A stretch of DNA of 64,000 bases, taken from assembly GCA_900556625.1 (NCBI GenBank), contig USPQ01000003.1, positions 1 through 64,000 on the forward strand. The letters run 5' to 3'. The stretch's first letter is position 1. Each line of letters opens with the position of its first letter. Under the pieces are notes generated by a model that worked only from the letters and a program-made list of their open reading frames with translations, ran no database searches and was not told the DNA's origin. Source of the stretch: an uncultured Bacteroides sp. Lineage in GTDB: Bacteria > Bacteroidota > Bacteroidia > Bacteroidales > Bacteroidaceae. Position numbers and translations under genes: made by a program. Of the stretch, positions 55,715 through 64,000 are shown piece by piece.

Positions 55715-57226
55715 AACAATACATTGATAACTGAATGCTCAGCTTACGATTTCAAGGAAATGCTGGAACGTAAGAAAGTAAAGTCATGGCTTAAATCCGT
55801 ATCAGCTTTTGCCAATACGGACGGTGGCAGTTTGTTCTATGGAGTGAACGATGACGGAATGATTGTTGGTTTGGAAAATCCGCAAGCCGATGCAGACTTT
55901 ATCAGCGAAATGATAAAGGCAAGACTTGATCCTGTTCCGGAAGTGCAACTTATTCCGATAGAACATGAAGGACATACTCTACTTGAAGTGAAAGTAAAGG
56001 CAGGAATGCTAACACCTTATTATTATTACCAAGACGGAACACGCACTGCCTATACAAGAGTGGGTAATGAAAGTGTGGAATGTAACTCCCAACAATTACT
56101 TTCGTTGGTATTAAAAGGCACGCATATGACTTGGGATTCACTTCCTACCCAAGTGGATGCCAACAAACATTCCTTCATTATCCTCGCCAATACATTTCAT
56201 GAACAAACTCACCAGGAATGGAATGACAAATACTTGGAATCATTCGGACTGGTCACATCAGACGGCAAACTAACCAATGCCGGATTGCTGTTTGTGGATA
56301 ACTGTACCGTATTCCAATCACGTATTTTCTGTACCCGTTGGACTGGACTCTATAAAGATGATGCCATCAGTTCCGTAGAACATCGGGCGAACCTTGTATT
56401 GCTCTTAAAATATGGGATGGACTTCATCAAGAACTACACCATGAGTGGCTGGGTAAAGATGCCAAACTATCGTCTCAATCTCCCCGACTATTCCGACCGT
56501 GCTATATTTGAAGGATTGGTAAACCATCTTATCCATAGAGATTACACAGTAATGGGTGGTGAAGTACATATTGACATCTATGATGACCGTGTAGAACTAG
56601 TATCACCCGGTGCGATGCTTGACGGTACACAGATTCAAGACCGTGACATATACAAAGTGCCGTCCATGCGTCGTAATCCTGTTATTGCGGATATGTTTAC
56701 ACAATTGGACTATATGGAGAAACGTGGCTCGGGCTTACGGAAAATACGGGAACTTACGGAGAAACTGCCCAATTTCCTGCAAGGTAAAGAACCACAATAT
56801 CAAACGGAAGCGACTTCTTTCTTCACGACCTTTTATAATCTGAACTGGGGGGAGAACGGAAGAATACCTGTTGGGGAAGTGGCCAACAGGGTAAATAGTA
56901 CCCTCGAAAAGTACCCTGTAAACGAAGAAAGTTCGGAGAAAAAGTTCGGTGTAAACACGGAATGGTTCGGTGTAAACGAAGAAAGTTCGGAGAAAAAGTT
57001 CGGTGTAAACAGCAACGAGCAACCTAAAAAGGTTAGTAGAACAGCCCAAAAGATCATTGATCTAATCATTTCTGATTCATCAATCACTGCAGAGAACATG
57101 GCAAATAAAATTGGTGTATCAAAACGTGCGATTGAAAAGAGCATCAAAAGTCTTCGAGATATGGGTATTATTATCCATGAGGGTTCTGATAAGGCTGGCT
57201 ATTGGCGCATTATTGTTAAACCATAA
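55703..57226 (+). CDS. AlbA/Schlafen-type ATP-binding transcriptional regulator
   Basis: A 507-residue protein with an N-terminal AlbA_2 (Schlafen AAA_4-like) nucleic-acid/ATP-binding domain (VKSWLKSVSAFANTDGGSLFYGVNDDG), a central HATPase_c_4-type region (EGLVNHLIHRDYTVMGGEVHIDIYDDRVELVSPGAM, MRRNPVIADMFTQLDYMEKRGSGLRKI) and a C-terminal winged helix (ITAENMANKIGVSKRAIEKSIKSLRDMGII). The -7 box at 55651-55658 overlaps the longer start at 55658, so the ATG at 55703 is used. A linker at residues 406-434 carries two 11-residue repeats. It is 16 bp upstream of the membrane-protein gene and probably leads or regulates the operon. Confidence 0.88.
   Translation: MQIHNNTLITECSAYDFKEMLERKKVKSWLKSVSAFANTDGGSLFYGVNDDGMIVGLENPQADADFISEMIKARLDPVPEVQLIPIEHEGHTLLEVKVKAGMLTPYYYYQDGTRTAYTRVGNESVECNSQQLLSLVLKGTHMTWDSLPTQVDANKHSFIILANTFHEQTHQEWNDKYLESFGLVTSDGKLTNAGLLFVDNCTVFQSRIFCTRWTGLYKDDAISSVEHRANLVLLLKYGMDFIKNYTMSGWVKMPNYRLNLPDYSDRAIFEGLVNHLIHRDYTVMGGEVHIDIYDDRVELVSPGAMLDGTQIQDRDIYKVPSMRRNPVIADMFTQLDYMEKRGSGLRKIRELTEKLPNFLQGKEPQYQTEATSFFTTFYNLNWGENGRIPVGEVANRVNSTLEKYPVNEESSEKKFGVNTEWFGVNEESSEKKFGVNSNEQPKKVSRTAQKIIDLIISDSSITAENMANKIGVSKRAIEKSIKSLRDMGIIIHEGSDKAGYWRIIVKP
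56918..57004 (+). repeat. In-frame 33-bp repeats in the albA-type linker
   Basis: Two identical 33-bp units (56918-56950 and 56972-57004) encode VNEESSEKKFG. A 21-bp spacer (VNTEWFG) lies between. The 54-bp period is a multiple of three, so copy-number change would alter linker length without breaking the frame. Confidence 0.9.
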
Positions 57227-57242
57227 ACCGAACAATAAACCT

Positions 57243-57944
57243 ATGGGAACATCTTTCATACCACTCAGTGCAATAATTGCCGTTTTGATTATCGCTTTTT
57301 TGTTTGCCTCCTTACCGCAGGTAAACCATAAAACGCGATACAGAGCGCTTTATGCAATAGCCATCATCATGCTATTAGCCGTTATTCCTATCAGTGAGTA
57401 CATGGCTAGGGACACCAAAAATTCAAGCAACAATTATCTGCTTGTCCTAATATTCGATATTGCAGTAGGGTATTTTTGTATGTACATTGCTGCTTTGCTG
57501 AAATTCAATGTTCTTAAACGAAAGAATCAAGCATTAGAAAATGCCTTGACAGAAAAAAAGCAAGAGAAAGTATCTGTTTTATTGGAACATCAAAACGAAA
57601 AGCAACAAGCTCTTCAGCAAAGAGAACTTGAATGGTTAGCAGATAAAATCAATATGTTCACTGAAGAAGAACAGAAAGCGATTCTTGCCAGTGCTCTATC
57701 GTTTGCCGAACATGACTTGATAGTTGCTCCCTTAATCAACATACAGCCCAAAGACACTTGCAGTCAGCAAGAACTTATGTACTACGTTTGTTCCGTCTTT
57801 TTCAATCTGAGCAAGAAGCGCAATGAAATTGTAAGTTTCTTAATTCAAGTCTTTCCACTCTACTTCCCTGCTGGAGAAAGCGCATTAGCTAAAAAGATGC
57901 CGGGATTGGAAAAGGTAAAAGAGAGAAGGGAGAAAGAAGGATAA
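57243..57944 (+). CDS. Three-helix membrane protein with cytoplasmic coiled coil
   Basis: A 233-residue protein of unknown function. Membrane helices at about 6-24, 36-54 and 65-87; then a charged, heptad-like segment (about 93-140: KRKNQALENALTEKKQEKVSV...EKQQALQQRELEWL) and a soluble C-terminal domain (DKINMFTEEEQKAILASALSFAEHD, YYVCSVFFNLSKKRNEIVSFLIQVFPLYFP). The frame is open from 57111 inside albA, but the ATG at 57243, 16 bp after the albA stop, is preferred. Same-strand spacing suggests cotranscription with albA and the helicase. It could anchor or sense at the membrane; this is inference. Confidence 0.7.
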   Translation: MGTSFIPLSAIIAVLIIAFLFASLPQVNHKTRYRALYAIAIIMLLAVIPISEYMARDTKNSSNNYLLVLIFDIAVGYFCMYIAALLKFNVLKRKNQALENALTEKKQEKVSVLLEHQNEKQQALQQRELEWLADKINMFTEEEQKAILASALSFAEHDLIVAPLINIQPKDTCSQQELMYYVCSVFFNLSKKRNEIVSFLIQVFPLYFPAGESALAKKMPGLEKVKERREKEG

Positions 57945-57958
57945 GTAAAATAATGATT

Positions 57959-58254
57959 ATGAAAAAAGAAGCAATCATATCAGCAATACTTGACGTTTGC
58001 AAAGACATGGGTTTGGACTATATAACCAAAGTAAAGTCTGCCACATAGAATGCTGATGTTGTTGTTGAACATAATACATACAAGTTGGCTTTATCCAACT
58101 CGATGACTAAGAACACGTGTTGGCTGAATCAGAATTAGGAATTGAAAGCGAAAAGATCGTCTTTCTTCTCTTCAATAAAGAAAGTGAGATAGCATTCAAA
58201 GATACTGATTACAGAATATTTAATGTTAATAATTATCTAAACTCAAAAATGTAA
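57959..58254 (+). pseudogene. Decayed small gene between membrane protein and helicase
   Basis: An ATG at 57959 starts MKKEAIISAILDVCKDMGLDYITKVKSAT, then an in-frame TAG. The same frame continues as NADVVVEHNTYKLALSNSMTKN before another stop. A different frame then reads AESELGIESEKIVFLLFNKESEIAFKDTDYRIFNVNNYLNSKM to a TAA at 58252-58254, 4 bp before the helicase start. The pieces look like one former ~95-residue protein broken by one nonsense change and one frameshift. Family not recognised. Confidence 0.7.
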
Positions 58255-58258
58255 AGTT

Positions 58259-61200
58259 ATGATAATAAAAGACTTCGATTGGGATGCTTATGAAAACAAC
58301 CAAGTCAATGACGAAATAAACATAGAAGAACAAAGATTAGATAATGAAAAATTGTTGAATGCTATAAACAACAACGAAATAATCGAAGGTATAATTATTT
58401 CGATAAATAAGCGCGAAGTTATTGTCAACGTAGGTTATATACGCGATGGAATAATTTCTGCATCTGAGTTTCGTTATAATCCCAATCTTAAAATAGGTGA
58501 TGTTGTTGAGGTAATAATCGAAAAAGAAACTTCTATAAATAAATATCTTATCATTTCCCATAAAAAAGCTCGCTTGAAAAAAACTTGGGAAAAAGTTAAA
58601 ACTGCATTAGAAAACAATGAGACAATCTCTTGTTATGTGAAATGCCGCACCAAAGGTGGCATGATTGTTGATGTTTATGGCATAGAAGCATTTTTACCTA
58701 GTTCTCAAATGGACATTGTAAGAGTTCCTGACCTCGAGGTATATGTAGGCAAAAACCTTGATGTCAAAGTTGTTAAGATTAATAAAGAATACATGAATGT
58801 TGTGGTCAGCCATAAAATGGTAGTGACTGAAAACTTACAGAAAAAAAGTTCAGACAAGACTCTTCTAAAAGATATTTGGCAGAAACATACGGAAGTCCAG
58901 GAACAGATATTGCGTCAGAGGACAGTTCCCCTTGCGATTGACCCTTCAAAATCAGAAATTGTCAATGAGAAGCTTCATGTTGTTCTTGACACTTCTGACA
59001 ATACTGAGCAAATTAAAAAAGCAATAATTCAGACTTTGGACATAACAGAGGATTACTGTCATTTCGATGATGGTTATATCATTGCGCCAATCTCTAATTG
59101 GTGTAAGTTGGATGAGTCTGTAAAATCAAGGTTAAGTACAAAAGCTAATAAAGAATATGTTTCTTTTACTTTCTATCCTGTAATCGATGGTAAGATAACT
59201 GATCAAAAAGCTCAGTTTACTGGAGTAAAAGGATTATTAGACAAACTTGAAATTGACTACGACTTTGACAAAAACAGACGTTTACAGATTGCCATCAATG
59301 AACTTCACAGGCTTAAAAGCAATGAAGACTTCAAGCAGTTGCAGGTCTCTTTACCTGATACTGCATCTGCAATCATACCCATTTATCCAAGCATTCTATA
59401 TTATCTGGACAGAATCTATCCTAACCATAATTTCAAGAATATTGAGACATTCAAAGAACATACAAGTGCTATAGGTGGAGTCTCTGTTCGTAAGGAACTT
59501 GTCATAGAAGGAGGTTACTTCAATAACAAGGTATTAGAACAATTAAATGAACTTTTTGACCTGAGAATGTATCGAGTGGAATTTGATTTCAAAATCAATG
59601 AAGATGTACTCAATACATATGATTGGTCAAAGAATATATTGGGCTTACCTAAAGGAAAAGATGGTATTGTTACTTTTTGGAGAAAGATTAAGAAAGCCCC
59701 AAAAACCAACATCGAATTTGAAGAAGAAATAGAGGATGAGGAAACATCCGAAATGTTTTCTGATACAGAATACTTTAACAGTAATATCACTGATGATTTT
59801 CATTTCGAATATATGCTTGACCGCAAAATTATCGACAAGGTATTTGGCAAGAGAAACTATGTAGTAGCCGAACGCTATTTTTATGAATACAAAGAAAATA
59901 GAACATGGGCTACTACCGAAGAACTCGATCGATTTAATGATCAAATCCACATTGAGCTTAGAAACAAGAGCTTTGGCATAGAAAGAAACGGTTCATCAAT
60001 TGGCATTGACTTCAATTGGAAAGAAACTAGTCTTCCAGAGCTCTTGACTCAGCTGAGTCGAGAGTTTGGCTTTATTGATTTTGGTCTGTATAAACGAGGT
60101 CACAAATGTAACTTTGATATAAAATACAAGAAAGCTGAGCTGACTGGAATCATGGAAGAACTCCGTAATGCTTTTGAGGATCTAAACATAGAACTCGTCA
60201 AGAAAGGTACGGAGCTATCTTTCTTTAAAGAATTTACGAAAATAGAAGATCTTCTTGCTTTTAAGTCTCATCTTGCCCATAAGTTGAACTCTTTTGATTC
60301 TTCTCGTTATTCGTGTACGATTTCTGATGTTCCATCGGACTGCGTAAAGTTATTATACTTCTATGACAAACAAAGCCGTAATGAGGAACGAATCGAAGCT
60401 GTTCAAGAACTTAAAAGCGCAGATTTCTTAGCAGGAGATCTTCCAATCGGTAAGTTGATTCGAATTTCAGCATATCCAGAGATTGTTTTGGATATTTCTG
60501 GTGACAACTATGAATTTACAAAACAGCTGTTTGAAGAATCCAATGTAGAGTATATCACACCTGATTTGTCTGGAGATCTGGAAAAACTTGCACGACTAAA
60601 AGAATCATTAAATAGGATTATCGAAGGAAGGGAAATAGAGAATGTTTCTTTAGGAGATTTTATATTTGATGCATCTAAGGCTGCGGGTATAAAAGATTTC
60701 GATGAGAATATAAAACTTGAACTACAGGAAATAAGCAAACATATTCTCAATAAAAAAATTGAAAATAATGAACCTCAGAAAGTTGCAATAGCTAAAGCAC
60801 TCCTTGCTCCAGATTTGGCTTTGATACAAGGACCTCCAGGAACAGGTAAATCTACAGCTATTGCAGAAATGATTTGGCAACACACAAGAGAGTTCCCTGA
60901 TAAAAAAATACTTCTTACGTCAGAGACTAACCTTGCTGTAGATAATGCTATTGACAGAGTTGTCAATGACCAGCATAATCTAATTAAGCCTATTCGCATA
61001 GGCGACGAATCTCGCTTGGAATCCGAAGGCTTACAATTTTCTTACACAGCCATGTACAGATGGGCAAAAGGCGAAGATTGGAGAAAGAAAAAAGGCACTG
61101 TTGACCTCGATGACGATGATGAAGAAGACAATGCCGTAACAACTATCGAAGATTCAGTATATGAAGTACCCGAAAAGCTTATATTACTGAATTGGATGGA

Positions 61201-62548
61201 AAATATAAGCAGACGCATGGATATGGAAAAGATGCCATCAGAAGCTCAAGAGTTATGGAAAGAATTACTTGATGAGCCAACTCCTGAGCTAAAGAACCTT
61301 TTCTTTGAAAACTATGTGTCTAATTGCAACGTCATTGGTGCTACATGCAGCTCAATCGGTCAGAAGAATATTATTCTGTCAGAAGCTATGGAATCAGGAA
61401 AGCGGAACCGATTTAAGCCGACCAAATTCTATAGCATCTATAGGCAGATTTTCAGTAAAAGAGATGGGGAGTACAACCCTAAGATTCGATTTGACATGGT
61501 CATACAGGATGAGTCCAGCAAAGCTACTCCTGCCGAATTGTCATTGCCATTGATCTATGGTGTCAAAAACGTCATTATTGGAGATCATAGGCAGCTTCCT
61601 CCTATGTTGTCTCGTGAGTCCTTCATCAATTCTTTTGATTATAGTATCAAGCGAGAAAAGAATGATGAAGAAAAGCAGAAAATGAAAGAGTTGCGAAGTT
61701 ACGTGCTTAAGAACTTCAAAACTCTTGAGGTAAGTCATTTTGAGAGACTATACAATCAGATTGACTCTAATCTTAAGGGTGTCTTCAATTATCAGTTCCG
61801 TATGCATCCAGCCATAAATGATGTCATCAAGCAATTCTACAAAGACGAAGGCGGTCTGGAATGCGGTTTAGTGACACCAAAAGATTTAGGTGTGAACGAT
61901 CTTGACTTCATTAATAATGGAGCTTCAAGGTATCATGGGATTACGGCAGGACCTATTACTCCTGACACCCATGTACTCTGGATTGATTCTTCAAGTCCAG
62001 AGATGCTGGACGGCACATCACGAGTAAACTATGGCGAAGTACAGATCATTAAGAAACTATTGACTCAACTTAATGAATCTGAGTCATTTCATCAATACAC
62101 AGACAGTTGGGCAAGTGTGGAAGACAAGCAGATTGGCTTGATTTCATTCTATGGTAAACAACTTCGTCTGTTAAAGGAAATGACTAGAGAATTTGATAAT
62201 TCTCAGATACCTATTAGAGTAAGCACTGTAGATAGATTCCAGGGCATGGAACGAAATATCATCATTGTTTCAATGGTTCGAAGCCATTGTATACAAACAG
62301 AAAAGGGTCAGAAGCCCAATTTCGAGAACTACCCAGGAATGGGTTATCCAATTCAGGAAGACCTTGGATTTGCCCAGTCACCGAACCGTCTAAATGTTGC
62401 CTTGTCGCGAGCAAAGCGATTGCTAATAATCGTAGGCGACAGCAAGCTCTTCAGAACAAAGGATATCTATGACAATGTCTATACGACAATTAGTGATCCA
62501 AATAACAAATATGGTAAAATTATAACAGCTCAGGAGTATGGATTATAA
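58259..62548 (+). CDS. S1-domain / UPF1-like SF1 helicase
   Basis: A 1429-residue protein. Two S1-type RNA-binding domains at the N-terminus (about 38-102 and 120-186; second: NETISCYVKCRTKGGMIVDV...GIEAFLPSSQMD) resemble those of ribosomal protein S1. A long middle region (about 190-830) is unassigned. The C-terminus is a UPF1/DNA2-like SF1 helicase: Walker A GPPGTGKS (858-865), SETNLAVDN, Walker B IQDESS (from Asp1084), GDHRQLPP, FNYQFRMHP, VDRFQGME and NVALSRAKR. It should act on RNA or RNA-DNA hybrids. Its stop overlaps the next ATG by 11 bp, so the WDW-repeat protein is a translationally coupled partner. Confidence 0.9.
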   Translation: MIIKDFDWDAYENNQVNDEINIEEQRLDNEKLLNAINNNEIIEGIIISINKREVIVNVGYIRDGIISASEFRYNPNLKIGDVVEVIIEKETSINKYLIISHKKARLKKTWEKVKTALENNETISCYVKCRTKGGMIVDVYGIEAFLPSSQMDIVRVPDLEVYVGKNLDVKVVKINKEYMNVVVSHKMVVTENLQKKSSDKTLLKDIWQKHTEVQEQILRQRTVPLAIDPSKSEIVNEKLHVVLDTSDNTEQIKKAIIQTLDITEDYCHFDDGYIIAPISNWCKLDESVKSRLSTKANKEYVSFTFYPVIDGKITDQKAQFTGVKGLLDKLEIDYDFDKNRRLQIAINELHRLKSNEDFKQLQVSLPDTASAIIPIYPSILYYLDRIYPNHNFKNIETFKEHTSAIGGVSVRKELVIEGGYFNNKVLEQLNELFDLRMYRVEFDFKINEDVLNTYDWSKNILGLPKGKDGIVTFWRKIKKAPKTNIEFEEEIEDEETSEMFSDTEYFNSNITDDFHFEYMLDRKIIDKVFGKRNYVVAERYFYEYKENRTWATTEELDRFNDQIHIELRNKSFGIERNGSSIGIDFNWKETSLPELLTQLSREFGFIDFGLYKRGHKCNFDIKYKKAELTGIMEELRNAFEDLNIELVKKGTELSFFKEFTKIEDLLAFKSHLAHKLNSFDSSRYSCTISDVPSDCVKLLYFYDKQSRNEERIEAVQELKSADFLAGDLPIGKLIRISAYPEIVLDISGDNYEFTKQLFEESNVEYITPDLSGDLEKLARLKESLNRIIEGREIENVSLGDFIFDASKAAGIKDFDENIKLELQEISKHILNKKIENNEPQKVAIAKALLAPDLALIQGPPGTGKSTAIAEMIWQHTREFPDKKILLTSETNLAVDNAIDRVVNDQHNLIKPIRIGDESRLESEGLQFSYTAMYRWAKGEDWRKKKGTVDLDDDDEEDNAVTTIEDSVYEVPEKLILLNWMENISRRMDMEKMPSEAQELWKELLDEPTPELKNLFFENYVSNCNVIGATCSSIGQKNIILSEAMESGKRNRFKPTKFYSIYRQIFSKRDGEYNPKIRFDMVIQDESSKATPAELSLPLIYGVKNVIIGDHRQLPPMLSRESFINSFDYSIKREKNDEEKQKMKELRSYVLKNFKTLEVSHFERLYNQIDSNLKGVFNYQFRMHPAINDVIKQFYKDEGGLECGLVTPKDLGVNDLDFINNGASRYHGITAGPITPDTHVLWIDSSSPEMLDGTSRVNYGEVQIIKKLLTQLNESESFHQYTDSWASVEDKQIGLISFYGKQLRLLKEMTREFDNSQIPIRVSTVDRFQGMERNIIIVSMVRSHCIQTEKGQKPNFENYPGMGYPIQEDLGFAQSPNRLNVALSRAKRLLIIVGDSKLFRTKDIYDNVYTTISDPNNKYGKIITAQEYGL

Positions 62549-64000
62549 GACGATAATTGAAGAAGGTAAGCTTATATATTCTTCACGCACGACAGACACC
62601 ATGTTCCGTGAGTGGAGATTGGCAAGGACTATGTGCAATGTAAATTACTACACCACATATCCTTTGACCAAACTGGACAGAATCATACTGCTGACTCTGG
62701 AAAAAAATGGAAGAATCTACGAGAATCAACTTGCTAAAACACTAGGATTCAATGTAGAAAATGACTTCGATGCTAATCCAAAACGTTATGCAGACAAGGG
62801 TGAGGAAGGTATTTTTCAAGGAATACTTTCCGAGGTCGCTTCGTATGGACTTATCAACAGAAAAGACCATCTGATTTGTTTGTCTAACATCGGATGTCTT
62901 GCCCTAAAAATGGGGATGAAATACACCTTCCATAGTGGCTCTGTTGCCTTGATGGAAAGCTTTGACCTTGAACCAAAAGAAAGCATAAAATACAAGATGT
63001 TCCCATTCCGCGATGCTTTGGGAATAGTCACAGGAATCCCAAACAGTCAGATTCTGAGCTATGATGACTTCGATTTTCCGGAACTGAAAGAATACATTTA
63101 TGGCGAACCTTCTGAGTTGGTGTCTCGATTGTCTTTACAATGCAATAGTGAAGTCAACATTTTCAAAGCCGAAAAGAGTACAGAATCTCGCATGGGTGAG
63201 ATTTATGTTGATTTTAGGTTATATGAGATTAACGGAAAGAAATATCCGTTGGTATTTCATAATGGTACTATATCAAGACATACTAACGACCTTCTTTTAC
63301 AAGATTGCAATAAGTTATACATAAACAAAAAAATCCACATTGGAGAATATCTGTATCTGGTACGCGAAAGCGAAGAAGTACTAGATTATCAATCTATGAT
63401 TCCATATAAAGATGTTTGGAATCTTGATGATTTTCTTAGCAACAGCCGTCTTGATTGGAGCGACGAAAGACTTTTTACGGAAATTGCAAAAGAAGCAAAT
63501 GGCTCTCAATGGAATATGATTTCTGACGTATGCCCTACAGACGACTTAGTTCCTCACTTGACAGAATATAAGGACTCTTTGGATTGGATCGTACTGTCAG
63601 CACGTTTTGACGATGACTTTATAGTTGACTCTGCAATTTCTTATCCATGGGACTTCGAGACATTGTCTGCTGAGAGAAGCGCAGACTTCATTAAAAGAGT
63701 AATTGTCATTCCCCAATTGCATAAAGATATAGATTGGGATTGGGAAACTATTTTATCGAAACTCGATGATGAGTTTGTCATCAACAATATTGCGAATGTT
63801 CCATTTGATATGTACTCTGTATCTGAGAGATACCTTAGCACATATCCTGATGTCATTGTTAATCATCCTGATAAAAGATGGGACTGGCAGTATATTTCGA
63901 CTGAATCAGATTTATCATACATACTTAAAAACGTATCTGCATTATCAAATTATTTGCAGTTTGAGACGGTGATGTCAAGAGCGTTTATGTCTTCTGAATA
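62538..64000 (+). CDS. WDW-repeat protein (3' truncated by window)
   Basis: An open frame of 487 codons starting at the ATG at 62538 and running off the window without a stop. The N-terminal ~280 residues look globular with a winged-helix-like start (LTKLDRIILLTLEKNGRIYENQLAKTLG). From about residue 290 irregular repeats appear with a Trp-rich core: SLDWIVLSARFDDDFI, YPWDFETLSAERSADFI, DIDWDWETILSKLDDEFVI, KRWDWQYISTESDLSYI. The repeat unit is roughly (I/L/W)DW(D)xxxLSxxxxxxFI. It overlaps the helicase stop by 11 bp. Function unknown; a large repeat protein coupled to a helicase suggests a recognition or scaffold role. Confidence 0.8.
   Translation, partial: MDYKTIIEEGKLIYSSRTTDTMFREWRLARTMCNVNYYTTYPLTKLDRIILLTLEKNGRIYENQLAKTLGFNVENDFDANPKRYADKGEEGIFQGILSEVASYGLINRKDHLICLSNIGCLALKMGMKYTFHSGSVALMESFDLEPKESIKYKMFPFRDALGIVTGIPNSQILSYDDFDFPELKEYIYGEPSELVSRLSLQCNSEVNIFKAEKSTESRMGEIYVDFRLYEINGKKYPLVFHNGTISRHTNDLLLQDCNKLYINKKIHIGEYLYLVRESEEVLDYQSMIPYKDVWNLDDFLSNSRLDWSDERLFTEIAKEANGSQWNMISDVCPTDDLVPHLTEYKDSLDWIVLSARFDDDFIVDSAISYPWDFETLSAERSADFIKRVIVIPQLHKDIDWDWETILSKLDDEFVINNIANVPFDMYSVSERYLSTYPDVIVNHPDKRWDWQYISTESDLSYILKNVSALSNYLQFETVMSRAFMSSE

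Noticed and set aside
48499..64000. Accessory region as an integrative element with integrase, relaxase or att sites
   Set aside because: No integrase, transposase, mobilisation gene or tRNA-flanking repeat was seen within the window; the region beyond 64 kb is unseen.

Overview
The window looks like a Bacteroides chromosome, probably a B. thetaiotaomicron relative. It has SusC/SusD pairs, a hybrid two-component sensor, Ser-type sulfatases, TAnnTTTG promoter boxes and weak Shine-Dalgarno sites. No rRNA, tRNA, CRISPR array or insertion sequence was seen. The left edge cuts a GH2 glycosidase and the right edge cuts a large repeat protein.

Layout. (1) 1-9.5 kb: the end of a GH2 gene, a small lipoprotein, a DUF3160 lipoprotein coupled to a CapA-type lipoprotein, a Trk/Ktr potassium uptake pair on the minus strand, and a TrpB2-type tryptophan synthase. 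(2) 9.6-40.4 kb: a heparin/heparan sulfate utilisation locus, all on the plus strand: BT4663-like sensor, PL12, GH95-like enzyme, second PL12, surface glycan-binding lipoprotein, SusC, SusD, GH88, third PL12, sulfatase, DUF3604 protein, ROK kinase, MFS transporter, PL15-like lyase. Apart from the first PL12 and the GH95-like gene, the order matches what I recall of B. thetaiotaomicron BT4652-BT4663. (3) 40.4-48.3 kb: a repeat-rich spacer, endonuclease IV, a ClC channel, and an ECF sigma operon (sigma factor, small membrane protein, periplasmic protein, TonB-type beta-barrel) plus a DUF4250 gene. (4) 48.4-64 kb: an AT-rich accessory region with an exonuclease-RecQ-UvrD fusion whose C-terminal domain is frameshifted, an HNH protein between two copies of a ~150-bp divergent promoter module, an AlbA/Schlafen-type ATP-binding regulator, a coiled-coil membrane protein, a decayed gene, an S1-domain/UPF1-like helicase, and a WDW-repeat protein running off the end.

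How the genes work together. In the PUL, SusC/SusD and the binding lipoprotein capture and import heparan sulfate. PL12 and PL15 lyases make unsaturated oligosaccharides. The sulfatase and GH88 trim them, the MFS carrier imports sugars and the ROK kinase phosphorylates the amino sugar. The sensor reads periplasmic products and drives transcription. The accessory region has the features of a defence or DNA/RNA-processing island. The S1-helicase plus WDW-repeat pair is the best candidate for an undescribed system, but this is inference from architecture and gene order only.
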